A stretch of 64,000 nucleotides of DNA from Kitasatospora sp. NBC_01287 (lineage in GTDB: Bacteria; Actinomycetota; Actinomycetes; Streptomycetales; Streptomycetaceae). The translations under genes and the position numbers were made by a program. Location: the NCBI RefSeq assembly GCF_026340565.1, contig NZ_JAPEPB010000001.1, forward strand, positions 6,794,001 through 6,858,000, written 5' to 3'. Below, piece by piece: positions 38,363 to 47,300 of the stretch. The notes beneath the pieces were generated by a model that was given only the letters and a program-made list of their open reading frames with translations, was not told where the DNA came from and did no database searches. The number at the start of each line of letters is the position of its first letter. Positions within the stretch are counted from its first letter, which is position 1.

Positions 38363-38692
38363 ATGACCAAGCGACCCACGGGCAAGAAGACGACGGGCAA
38401 GAAGACCAGCCTCAAGCTGCGCCGCGGCACTCAGGAGCTGCTGGAGCGCCGCGGCATGGCCACCGGCAGCGGCGGAGCGCCGGGCACGGTCGGCCCGGTG
38501 CTGCACGCCGGCCCCGGTGGTGGCGCGGCCGCCGCGGGCTACGGCAGCTACGCGGCGCTGACCGGGGAGGCCCCGTTCAGCCACGGCGGGCGCCGAGGGC
38601 CCGAGGAGCGGGCGCTGACCGGTGCGATGCCCGGCCACAGCGAACTCAAGGGCCACCGGCACCGCGGCGCCGAGCGGCACTCGGCGCACTGA
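38363..38692 (+). CDS. Hypothetical basic protein, 109 residues
   Basis: The ATG at 38363 follows GGGAGG. The N-terminus is lysine-rich (KRPTGKKTTGKKTSLKLRRG), then comes QELLERRGMATG and a Gly/Ala-rich middle with YGSYAALTGEAPF, ending in a His/Arg-rich tail. GTGAAA, 17 bp, TACCAT upstream (TACCAT about 38328) forms a possible promoter. It overlaps the 3' end of the convergent gene by 47 bp. It looks disordered and could bind nucleic acid; no family is recognised. Confidence 0.6.
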   Translation: MTKRPTGKKTTGKKTSLKLRRGTQELLERRGMATGSGGAPGTVGPVLHAGPGGGAAAAGYGSYAALTGEAPFSHGGRRGPEERALTGAMPGHSELKGHRHRGAERHSAH

Positions 38693-39296
38693 GGCGGCCG
38701 GCCGCCCCCAGCTCGTCCAGTACCGCACCCACCCGCTCGGCGAGCGCCTCCTCCGGCGAGGGGCCGTCCGGCTCCAGCCGCTGCCAGGACCGGTCCCGCT
38801 CGTAGTGCTCCAGCGCGGCCACCGCCTCCTCGACCCGCTCGCCGGGCCACTCGTGCGGCTGCTCGGCGGCGGTGGCCGGCAGCCAGCGCTCCAGCTCGTC
38901 CAGCAGGTAGCGGGCCAGTGTCGTTCCCTGCTCCGGCCAGCGCGCCTGCGCCACCCGCGTGCGCTGGCCGGCCAGTCGCGCCCGGAGGGACTCGGTCGGA
39001 GGCGGGGGTGGCTCCGGGGTCGGGGGTGGCTCCGAGGTCGGGTGCGGGTCGGGGATCGGCGGCGGGGTCGGGCCGGGGGGCGGTTCAGGGGTCGGCGTCG
39101 GGTCCTTCCGGCGGAAGGCGACCCCCAGTACCGCCCCCGCCGCGTACAGCCCGCCGACCACCGCCGCGCTGGTCAGTCCGAGCCCGTCGACCAGCGACAC
39201 CACCAGGCCCGCCGCCGCCCCGCCGCTACCCAGGTAGTGCGCCCGGGTGCCGAACCAGCGCGGCAGCACCCTGCCGCGCCGGTCACTGGTAGCCAC
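38646..39296 (-). CDS. Hypothetical membrane protein with Pro-rich linker
   Basis: This is 216 residues from a GTG at 39296 that overlaps the stop of the upstream VWA gene. Two hydrophobic helices (SGGAAAGLVVSLVDGLGL, AAVVGGLYAAGAVLGVAF) come first, then a Pro/Thr/Glu-rich linker (about 65-105), then a cytoplasm-like helical domain with ARYLLDELERWL and EAVAALEHYERDRSWQRLE. The layout resembles XpaC-type proteins that accompany VWA/TelA genes in actinobacteria, but I am not certain. It is the last gene of a three-gene operon. Confidence 0.68.
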   Translation of the reverse strand: MATSDRRGRVLPRWFGTRAHYLGSGGAAAGLVVSLVDGLGLTSAAVVGGLYAAGAVLGVAFRRKDPTPTPEPPPGPTPPPIPDPHPTSEPPPTPEPPPPPTESLRARLAGQRTRVAQARWPEQGTTLARYLLDELERWLPATAAEQPHEWPGERVEEAVAALEHYERDRSWQRLEPDGPSPEEALAERVGAVLDELGAAGRLSAPSAARRRGAGGP

Positions 39297-40989
39297 GGAT
39301 CTCCTCGAAGACCCCGTCCAGCGCGCTCGGACCCGCCGTCGCGTCGAACAGCTTGCCGCCCGTGGTGTCCGCGATCCCCTGCAACTGCGCGAGCGCGCCC
39401 TCGCCGAAGAGGATCGGGAAGACCGGCACCGTCTGCTGGGCGGTCGGCAGCGCCCGGTAGAAGGCGGTGAACCCGTCCGCCGAGTCGCCCTCGTTGCTCT
39501 CGCCGTCGGTCATCAGCACGATCGAGGTGAACCGGTCGTCCCGCGCCGCCGCCTGCTGCTGCGCGACGAGCTGGTACGCGTGCTCCAACGTGCTGTAGAT
39601 CGCGGTGCCCCCGCCGGCCGACAGGCTCTGCACGTCCGCCTCGATCGAGGCCAGTTCGGCCTGCGGCGCGGTGTCGGGCACCTGGTGGGTGTGCTCCCAC
39701 TTCACGTCGTCCGCGAAGGAGATCAGCGTGACCTCCTCGCGCTCGCGGAACCCGTTGGCCGCCGGGCTGCCGTCCGCCCCGGTCAGCTGCCCCAGCGCCT
39801 GCTTCAGCCCGTCCAGCCGGGCCCCCTGCATCGAGCCCGAGGTGTCCAGCACGTAGACCGTGCGCGAGGGGCGGCGCAGCTGGTTCTGGTAGGCGGCGAG
39901 CAGCGCGTCCGCCACCGCCCGGCTCCCGGGGAACGGCAGTTCGGGCCGCCGGTCGGTGCCCAGGCCCGGGCCCGGCGCGACGCCCGGCACCACCGGCCGC
40001 CGCTCGGTGGTGTCGGAGATCTGGCGCTGCACCTCGGGCCGCAGCAACTCGGCGGTCAACCGGCTGAACGCGTCCCTGGCCCCGGCGCCGGCCGAACTCA
40101 GCAGGGTGAGCGGGTAGTCGGCGGACACCACGCCGTCGGCGGGCCGGATCACCGTCAGTTGCGCGTCGGTGGGCAGCGTGCGGTTCAGCGAGAGCAGCAC
40201 CGACTCGTAGTTCACCAGCGCCCCCACCTGCCGCCCCGCGCCGCCCCGCGCCGCGCGCTGGTAGGCCTGCGCCAGCCAGCCCGAGGAGCCCGAGGTGAGC
40301 TGCTGGCCCGCGAAGAAGCCGCGCAGCGCCGGGGTGGCCTTCGCCACGTCGTCCTGGGTCAGCGCCGCCTGGGCACCGGAGAAGGCGGCCGCCAGCCCGA
40401 TCAGCGCGGAGAAGCCGGAGTTGGACTGCGAGGGGTCCGTCATGCCGAAGGTCAGGCCGTTCGCCGCCACCGCCTGCCCGACCTGCGACCAGGTGGTGTG
40501 CGCCGGGTCCCAGCCGAGCGTGGCGAGCACCGAGGAGCGCACCCCGAGCGCCACCGGCGAGACCATCACCGAGGTCTCCGAGAGCAGCTTGCCGGCCGCG
40601 CCCTGGTCCAGCCGCAGGTAGTGGTTGGAGCCGAACCAGAGGGCGTCGTACGTCCCGTCGGCCTTGCCGGAGGAGACCGTCGCGGCGCCGTCCAGGGTGC
40701 CGGTGTAGGTGAACCGGACGCTGACCCCGGTGGCCTTCCGCACGTCATCGAGGACCGGCTGCAGGTCCTGCAGTTCGCTGCCGGCCAGCACCCGCAGGGT
40801 GTACGGCGCGCCGGACGGCGGCGGGTCGCCGGCGCCCCCCGGGGCCGTGGAGCCGGTGCTGCCCTCCTGGCCGCCGCTCGGGCCCGGCGCGGGCCCCGGC
40901 CCGTGGCCGCTGTCGCACCCGGTGGCCAGCGCCGCCAGGCCCAGCGCCAGGGCACCGACCAGCGAGCGGCGGGTGATCGGCTCGGTCAT
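39283..40989 (-). CDS. Lipoprotein with substrate-binding and von Willebrand A domains
   Basis: This is a 568-residue protein. The signal peptide contains a twin-Arg-like TRRSLVG and a lipobox LATGC. Residues about 60-330 look like a periplasmic binding fold (LRVLAGSELQDLQPVLDDV, YDALWFGSNHYLRL). From about 365 comes a VWA domain with the MIDAS motif YVLDTSGSMQGARLDG and GGGTAIYSTLEHA, MTDGESNEGD. It should be anchored outside the membrane and bind ligand or protein in a metal-dependent way. Its ATG overlaps the stop of the upstream gene by ATGA. Confidence 0.88.
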   Translation of the reverse strand: MTEPITRRSLVGALALGLAALATGCDSGHGPGPAPGPSGGQEGSTGSTAPGGAGDPPPSGAPYTLRVLAGSELQDLQPVLDDVRKATGVSVRFTYTGTLDGAATVSSGKADGTYDALWFGSNHYLRLDQGAAGKLLSETSVMVSPVALGVRSSVLATLGWDPAHTTWSQVGQAVAANGLTFGMTDPSQSNSGFSALIGLAAAFSGAQAALTQDDVAKATPALRGFFAGQQLTSGSSGWLAQAYQRAARGGAGRQVGALVNYESVLLSLNRTLPTDAQLTVIRPADGVVSADYPLTLLSSAGAGARDAFSRLTAELLRPEVQRQISDTTERRPVVPGVAPGPGLGTDRRPELPFPGSRAVADALLAAYQNQLRRPSRTVYVLDTSGSMQGARLDGLKQALGQLTGADGSPAANGFREREEVTLISFADDVKWEHTHQVPDTAPQAELASIEADVQSLSAGGGTAIYSTLEHAYQLVAQQQAAARDDRFTSIVLMTDGESNEGDSADGFTAFYRALPTAQQTVPVFPILFGEGALAQLQGIADTTGGKLFDATAGPSALDGVFEEIRGYQ

Positions 40990-42095
40990 CAGCTGCTCCC
41001 CGTGGCGGACACCGCGTTCACCAGCGCCTGCAGCGTGCCGGTGGTGGGTGTCGGTGGTTGGAAGGTGCCCAGCGAGCCGAGGTCGAGCGGGAAGCTGGTC
41101 TGCTGCTTGCCGGTCTTCGCGATGAGCGCCTGGACCATCGCCTGGCTGTCGTTGGTGGGCCGGAAGCCGTACCGGGCCTCCAGCTCGATCAGGGTCGGGT
41201 CGGTCAGCAGGGCCTGGGCCAGCGCGTCCGAGCCCTTCGTCAACTCCACGAGGGTGTGGTCACTCTGGATGTCGATGTCCGGATAGAGCACCACCGTGTC
41301 GTCGGGCAGCTTGCCCTTCATCGCCTGCTCGGCGACCTCGGACTCGTACGTCCAGCTCAGCGGCTTGCCGGTGCCGGCCACGAAGTCCCGGAAGAGCTGG
41401 TCGCTGCTGGCGAGCAGAGCGCCCTGGTTCGCGATCAGGTACCGCAGAAGTGGGCTGACCCGGTCGATTCCGCTCTGGTCCGAAACCACCTGGCTGCCGT
41501 TGTCGAGGTAGGACATCACCGCCAGGTAGAGCGCGGCGGAGGAGGAACTGCTCGGGTCGGTGGTGGCGACGTAGATCTTCCCGGCGACGTCGGGCGGTCG
41601 GGTCCCGCCGGTCAGGTCGCTCCAACTCAGCTCGCTCTGCACGTCCTTCAGGTAGGCGGCCATCCGGAAGGTCCAGATCTTCGACGTCGGGTCCTGGCTC
41701 GCCAGGCCGTTGTCCGCCAGGAACCGCGCGGTGTCCGCGTGCGCGACCAGCACCAGCGGGGAGTAGAACGGGCGCACCGGCGTGGTGGTGATCGGGGTGC
41801 TGATCGCCTTGGCGGCCACCGAACTGGCCGGGAACGCGAAGTCGAAGCCGCCGCCCTTCGCGTCGTCGGCCATCTGCCAGGAGCCCGAGTGCTGGACCGA
41901 GACGGTCAGACCCTTGGCGGCGAGGGCCTGCTGGACCTGCTCGTCGGCGAAGAAGTCCGCCTTCTCCGACCCGATCAGGCCGGTGAGCCTGACGGTCGCG
42001 GTGCTCGGCCCGGGCGGTTGGTGCCGCTGCAGGACCACGGCCACCACGCCGACCAGCAGGCCCGCGGCCACCAGCAACCCGAGCAGGCGTCTCAT
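40989..42095 (-). CDS. Membrane-anchored periplasmic-binding-like protein
   Basis: This is 368 residues from the ATG at 42095. One N-terminal helix (LLGLLVAAGLLVGVVAVVLQ) has no lipobox cysteine. The rest has a binding-protein look: TGLIGSEKADFFADEQVQQA, GFDFAFPASS, VVLYPDIDIQSDHTLVEL. It is coupled by ATGA to the lipoprotein with VWA domain, so the two probably work together at the cell surface. No transporter gene is adjacent. Ligand unknown. Confidence 0.78.
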   Translation of the reverse strand: MRRLLGLLVAAGLLVGVVAVVLQRHQPPGPSTATVRLTGLIGSEKADFFADEQVQQALAAKGLTVSVQHSGSWQMADDAKGGGFDFAFPASSVAAKAISTPITTTPVRPFYSPLVLVAHADTARFLADNGLASQDPTSKIWTFRMAAYLKDVQSELSWSDLTGGTRPPDVAGKIYVATTDPSSSSSAALYLAVMSYLDNGSQVVSDQSGIDRVSPLLRYLIANQGALLASSDQLFRDFVAGTGKPLSWTYESEVAEQAMKGKLPDDTVVLYPDIDIQSDHTLVELTKGSDALAQALLTDPTLIELEARYGFRPTNDSQAMVQALIAKTGKQQTSFPLDLGSLGTFQPPTPTTGTLQALVNAVSATGSS

Positions 42096-42423
42096 CGCGT
42101 CCCCGTCCCCCGTCCCCGTCCCCCGCCCGCCGGGCCGGACCGACGGGTCCCCCTTCGCCGGGCCGGGCCGATGGGCCCGTCGTGTCGTGCCGATGGGCCC
42201 GAGCGTCCCGCCGGGGCGGGAGCACGGGCTGTCGGGACGATGAACCGGAGGTGAACAGCCCTTCACGGATCCGCATCGGTTCCGGGCTCGGTGTCGTCAA
42301 CCCGCCTGCGGATCAAGGGATGTCATGATTCATCAGAAAGTTCAACGAAGCTTCCCGCAGTGGTCACATGACGATCCGTCGGAACGTCTTTGTTACGCGC
42401 GGGTAATGCATACCCTCGGAGCC
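42096..42423. other. Divergent intergenic region before pyk
   Basis: This region holds no gene. Near 42100-42160 there is a pyrimidine-rich tract of repeated CCCCGTCC; from about 42318 to 42395 the DNA is unusually AT-rich for this genome. The pyk promoter elements lie at its end. Confidence 0.55.
42411..42423 (+). promoter_or_regulatory. Candidate -10 of pyk
   Basis: TACCCT (42411-42416) lies 7 nt before the ATG; the intervening CGGAGCC offers only a poor ribosome site, so the transcript may be leaderless. CTTTGT at 42388-42393 is a weak -35 at 17 bp. Confidence 0.45.
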
Positions 42424-43851
42424 ATGCGCCGAGCAAAAATCGTCTGTACTCTCGGGCCCGCCGCCGACTCGTACGACCAGATCAAGTCCCTGGTCGACGC
42501 CGGCATGGACATCGCCCGCTTCAACCTGAGCCACGGCTCCCAGGCCGAACACGAGGAACGGTACCGCCGGGTCCGCAAGGCCGCCGACGAGACCGGCCGC
42601 AGCGTCGGCATCCTGGTCGACCTTCAAGGTCCGAAGATCCGCCTCGGTACTTTCGCCGAGGGCCCCGTACTCCTCGAACGCGGCGACGACTTCACCATCA
42701 CGGTGGACGACGTCCCCGGTGACCGCGAGATCTGCGGCACCACCTACCCCGGGCTCGCCAATGACGTCGCGCGCGGGGAGCGGATCCTGATCGACGACGG
42801 CCGGGTCTGCCTGGAGGTCACCCACGTCGACGGACCGCGGGTGCGCTGCATCGTCATCGAAGGCGGCCTGGTCTCCGACCACAAGGGCCTCAACCTGCCC
42901 GGAGTCGCCGTCTCCGTGCCCGCGCTCAGCGACAAGGACGTCGCCGACCTGCGCTGGGCCCTGCGGATCGGCGCCGACCTGATCGCGCTCTCCTTCGTGC
43001 GCAGCGGCAAGGACATCGAGGACGTGCACACCGTGATGCGCGAGGAGGGCCGCTTCCTCCCCGTCATCGCCAAGATCGAGAAGCCCCAGGCCGTCGACAA
43101 CCTGGACGCCATCGTCGACGCCTTCGACGGCCTGATGGTCGCCCGCGGCGATCTGGGCGTGGAGATGCCGCTGGAGCAGGTCCCGCTGGTCCAGAAGCGC
43201 GCCATCAAGCTGGCCAAGCGCAACGCCAAGCCGGTCATCGTGGCCACCCAGATGCTCGACTCGATGATCCACGCCTCCCGCCCCACCCGCGCCGAGGCCT
43301 CGGACGTCGCCAACGCCGTGCTCGACGGCACCGACGCGGTGATGCTCTCCGGCGAGACCTCGGTCGGCAAGTACCCGGTCGAGACGGTCAAGACCATGGG
43401 CCGGATCATCGAGGCGGTCGAGGAGGAGGTGCTGGAGGCCGGCCTCCCGCCGCTGACCGTGCGCAACAAGCCCCGCACCCAGGGCGGCGCCGTCGCCCGC
43501 GCGGCCGCCGAGATCGGCGACTTCCTGGGCGCCAAGTACCTCGTCGCCTTCACCCAGAGCGGCGACACCGCCCGCCGCCTGACCCGCTACCGCTCGCCGA
43601 TCCCGGTGCTCGCCTTCACCTACGAGCCCTCGGTGCGCAGCCAGTTGGCCCTGACCTGGGGCGTGGAGACCTTCCTCGGCCCGTTCGTGCCGACCACGGA
43701 CGAGATGGTCGCCCAGGTCGACGCCCAACTGCTCAGCCTGGGCCGCTGCGAGAAGGGCGACGTCGTCATCATCACGGCCGGCTCGCCCCCGGGCCTGGCG
43801 GGCTCGACCAACCTGGTGCGGGTGCACCACGTGGGGCAGCTGGACAACTGA
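42424..43851 (+). CDS. pyk: Pyruvate kinase
   Basis: This is a 475-residue enzyme transferring phosphate from PEP to ADP. Seen are the N-terminal MRRAKIVCTLGPA, DIARFNLSHGS, LVDLQGPKIRLG, the catalytic lysine in VIAKIEKPQAVDN, ARGDLGVEMPLEQVPLVQK and the C-terminal GDVVIITAGSPPGLAGSTN. I chose the ATG at 42424 because the family begins there; the frame extends upstream to 42325 without conservation. Confidence 0.96.
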   Translation: MRRAKIVCTLGPAADSYDQIKSLVDAGMDIARFNLSHGSQAEHEERYRRVRKAADETGRSVGILVDLQGPKIRLGTFAEGPVLLERGDDFTITVDDVPGDREICGTTYPGLANDVARGERILIDDGRVCLEVTHVDGPRVRCIVIEGGLVSDHKGLNLPGVAVSVPALSDKDVADLRWALRIGADLIALSFVRSGKDIEDVHTVMREEGRFLPVIAKIEKPQAVDNLDAIVDAFDGLMVARGDLGVEMPLEQVPLVQKRAIKLAKRNAKPVIVATQMLDSMIHASRPTRAEASDVANAVLDGTDAVMLSGETSVGKYPVETVKTMGRIIEAVEEEVLEAGLPPLTVRNKPRTQGGAVARAAAEIGDFLGAKYLVAFTQSGDTARRLTRYRSPIPVLAFTYEPSVRSQLALTWGVETFLGPFVPTTDEMVAQVDAQLLSLGRCEKGDVVIITAGSPPGLAGSTNLVRVHHVGQLDN

Positions 43852-43862
43852 CGGCTGATCGC

Positions 43863-43918
43863 TGACGCGTGAGTCCTGACGTCTGAGTCCTGACGCGTGA
43901 GTCCTGACGTCTGATCCC
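43863..43918. repeat. Four 14-bp tandem units after pyk
   Basis: The units TGACGCGTGAGTCC and TGACGTCTGAGTCC alternate (43863, 43877, 43891, 43905; the last ends GATCCC), so the higher-order period is 28 bp. They start 11 bp after the pyk stop. An imperfect GC hairpin follows at about 43928-43965 and may end transcription. Confidence 0.8.
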
Positions 43919-44019
43919 TGATCCCGTCGGGGCGCCTGCCGGTGGCGGGCGTCCCCCGGCGGGATCCGCGCCGTCGGCGCCCCCGATAGCATGGCGCACA
44001 GGTGACCTGAGGGGGACGC

Positions 44020-44328
44020 GTGATCGAGCTGGCGGAGCTGATCCGGGAGTTGCGGGGCGAGCTGAACGCGGCGATCGCGGGCGGGGACGGGCAGGCGCTG
44101 CGGTTCGAGCTGGGGGCGGTGGAGGTCGAGGCGACGGTCGCCGTGGAACGGGCGGCCGGGGGGAGCGGGAAGGTCAAGTTCTGGGTGGTGGAGGCCGGTG
44201 GGGACGGGAAGCTGACCCACTCCCGGACGCAGAAGATCACCCTGACGCTGCAGCCGGTTCTGGTGGCCGAGGGCGGCACGCCCTCGCCGGTGCTGATCGG
44301 CGACGAGGCGGTTGACGGGGAGCGGTGA
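44020..44328 (+). CDS. trypco2 family protein (trypsin co-occurring domain)
   Basis: This is a 102-residue protein starting at the GTG at 44020 after GAGGGGG, with TAGCAT (43987-43992) as likely -10. The sequence LAELIRELRGELNAAIAGGD, then ALRFELGAVEVEATVAVERA and a KVKFWVVEAGG strand, fits the trypco2 family described as co-occurring with trypsin-like proteases. It overlaps the protease-STAND gene by GTGA, so the two products are made together and probably interact. The biochemical role is unknown. Confidence 0.82.
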   Translation: MIELAELIRELRGELNAAIAGGDGQALRFELGAVEVEATVAVERAAGGSGKVKFWVVEAGGDGKLTHSRTQKITLTLQPVLVAEGGTPSPVLIGDEAVDGER

Positions 44329-47300
44329 CCGGTCTGCGGGTCGAGCGGGTCGCCGAGGTGATCGCGGGTGGGCGGCGGGGCTCGGGCTACTTGGTCGGGC
44401 CGGGAGTGGTGCTCACGGCGGCGCACGTGGTGGCGGGCGTGGTGGCGGGTGCGGGTGCGGGTGCGGGTGCGGGCGTGGCAGCGGCTGCGGGTGCCGCCGG
44501 GGTGCGGGTGCGGTTCGACGCGGATCGGCCCGGGGAGCGGCAGTTCGAGGCCGAGGTCGTCTTCGCGCACGCCGGCGTCGACGTCGCGGTGCTGCGCTTC
44601 GAGGACGCGGGCGATCGCGTCGCGCCGGTCTCCTACGCTCCGGTCTCCTACGGACGGGTCGGCGAGCACGACGCGGTGCTGTACTGCAGCGCGGCCGGCT
44701 TCCCGCGCTTCAAGCTGCGCGATGACGCCGACGGCCAGGGGAAGTACCGCGACCTGGAACACGTGCGGGCACTCTGCTCGCCGCTCTCCAACCGGCGCGA
44801 GGGCACGCTGGACCTGCGAGTGCCGGTGCCGGGCTCGGTCTGGGACGGCATGTCCGGTGCGGCCGTCTTCAGTGGCGGACACCTCATCGGGGTGGTCAGC
44901 GAACACCATTCGGGCGATGGGCCGGGGCGGTTGGCGGCCAGCCGGGTGGACCGCTGGGCCGAGCGGCTCGCACCCGACGAACTCGCCACCCTGACCGCGC
45001 TGCTGGGCGCCGGACTCACCCGGCTCCCGGACGTCGTGCGCCCGGCCGCGCCGCCCGGCCTGCGGGCCCTGCTGCACGACCTGACCCCCGAGCACCTGGA
45101 CGACCGGGACGCCGAACTCGCCGACCTGGCCGCCTTCTGCGCGGGCACCGAACCGTACCGCCGGCTCCAGGGCCCGCCCTGGGCCGGAAAGACCACGCTG
45201 GCCGCCTGGTTCGCCCTGCACCCGCCACCCGGGGTCGTCCCGGTCTGCTTCTTCGTCACCTCGCGGCAGGCTGGGCAGGCCGACAGCGCCGCGTTCACCG
45301 AGCAGCTGGTGCGCCAACTCGCGGCCGTCGCCGGGGTCGAACCAGCCCCGCACGCCACTCCGGCCGGCCGCGACCAGGAGCGCCGGCAGCTGCTGCACGA
45401 CGCGGCGGCCGCCACCGACGGAGTCCTGCTGCTCGTCGTGGACGGCCTGGACGAGGACCGGTCCTCGCAAGGGAGCATCGCCGCCTCGCTCCCCGAGCGG
45501 CTGCCGGCGAACGTCCGGGTGCTGGTCACCAGCCGCCCCAACCCGGGCATCCCGCAGGATGTTCCGGGAAGCCACCCACTACGGGACTGCCCCGTCACGA
45601 GCCTGACCGCCACCGCCGCCGCGCGCGGCCTGGAGCACAACGCCCGCTACGAGCTCACCCGGGCGCTGGACGGTGACAGCCTGGACCGCGAGATCCTCGG
45701 GCTGCTCGCCGCCGCCCGGGGCGCGCTGAACCTCGCCGACCTGCGCGAACTCACCGGCAGGGAGGGCTTCCTGGTGCGGGCGCGCCTCGACGGCCCGTTC
45801 GGTCGGATCCTGCGCGCGCGGGACGGCGGCTACCTCTACGCCCACGACACCCTGTTCACCGCGGCCCTCGACGCGTTCGGACCAGACCTCGACCCGTACC
45901 GTGACCGCCTGCACGCCTGGGCCGACCGCTACCGCGCCCTCGGCTGGCCGTCTGGGACCCCGCGCTACCTGCTGCTGACCTACCCGCCGATGACCATCGC
46001 GGCAGGCGACCGCACGCGCGCCACCGCCCTGGCCGTCGACCTGGCCCGGCACACCCGGCTGCGCGCCGTGCTGGGCAGCGACGCGCCCGTGCTGGCCGAA
46101 CTCGACCAGGTGCGGGCCCTGCTGGGGGACGAACCGGCGGGCCTGGCCGCCCTCGCGGCCGCCGGCGACCTGCTGGCCCGCCGCAACAGCTTCGTCCCCC
46201 CGGAGCTGCCCGGCGTGCTGGCCCGCCTGGGCCAGGTCCACCGGGCCGAGGGGCTCGCCCGCACCCTGCCCCCCGGACTGCCGCGGGCCGAGGCGCTGAC
46301 CGGGGTGGCCGAGGCGCTGGCCACCGTGGACCCGTCCCGGACGGCGGCGCTGGTGGCCGAGGCGGGGCTGGTCCTGGACACGCCCCGGGGCGACCCCTGG
46401 ACGCCATCCGACGAGGAGCATGCCCAGGAACTCACCACACGCCGCGCGGTGGCGCTCGCCACCGCCGGCCTGGCGGTTGAGGCGATCGCGCTGGCCGACA
46501 CGCTCCAGGACGCGATACCAGAACTGGACTTCGGCGCCAGCGGTGATTTCGACGATGCCGAGGTGGTGGACGTCGAGTACCGGATGAACGACGAAGCCCG
46601 GATGGCGCTGCTCGCCGTCGCCGAGGCCCTCGCCCCCGGTGACCGGCAGTTGGCCGCGCGCCTCCTCGCCAGGGTGCGGGAACCGGACGACTGGCCGTAC
46701 CCTGCCGAGTTCGCCCCGCGACCCGCGATCGACTACCTGGCCGCGCTGGCCCGGACCGCCGCTGCGGTCGACCCGGAGCAGGGCGCGCGCGCCGCCGCCG
46801 AGTTGGTGGCGGCGGCCGAGTCGCGGTTGGCCCCCGGCGCCCCGGTGACGGCCGCGGCCACCGCGTCCGTCCAGCTCCGCGACCAACTGCCGGACCTGGC
46901 CCGCCGACTGGCCCGCGCCGTCTGGGCGGACGGGCGAGTCCTGACCTCCGGCGGGCTGCGGGAGCACGGCTGCCTGTTCATCGAGGCACTGGCCGGCAGC
47001 GGCCTGGTCGCCGAGGCCGGTGAAGTCGCCCGCAGGCTCAGGAAGGCGGCGTACAGCTGGCTGACGTCAAGTCAGATCGGTGCCGCCTACTGCGCGGCAG
47101 GTCGACCGGATCTGGCGAATGATCCCTTCCACCTGCCGTGGCCGGAGACGGTGCGCTATCTGGCCGGGCGCTGCGAGGCGGATGGCCTCGCGGTGGCGGA
47201 GCGATGGATCGAGCAGCTGGCCCCCGGGCGCGCGCGGCTCCGCGCCCACGCCGCGCTCACGGAGGTCGCCGTCGAGCGTGATCGCGATGCCGCCGAGCGG

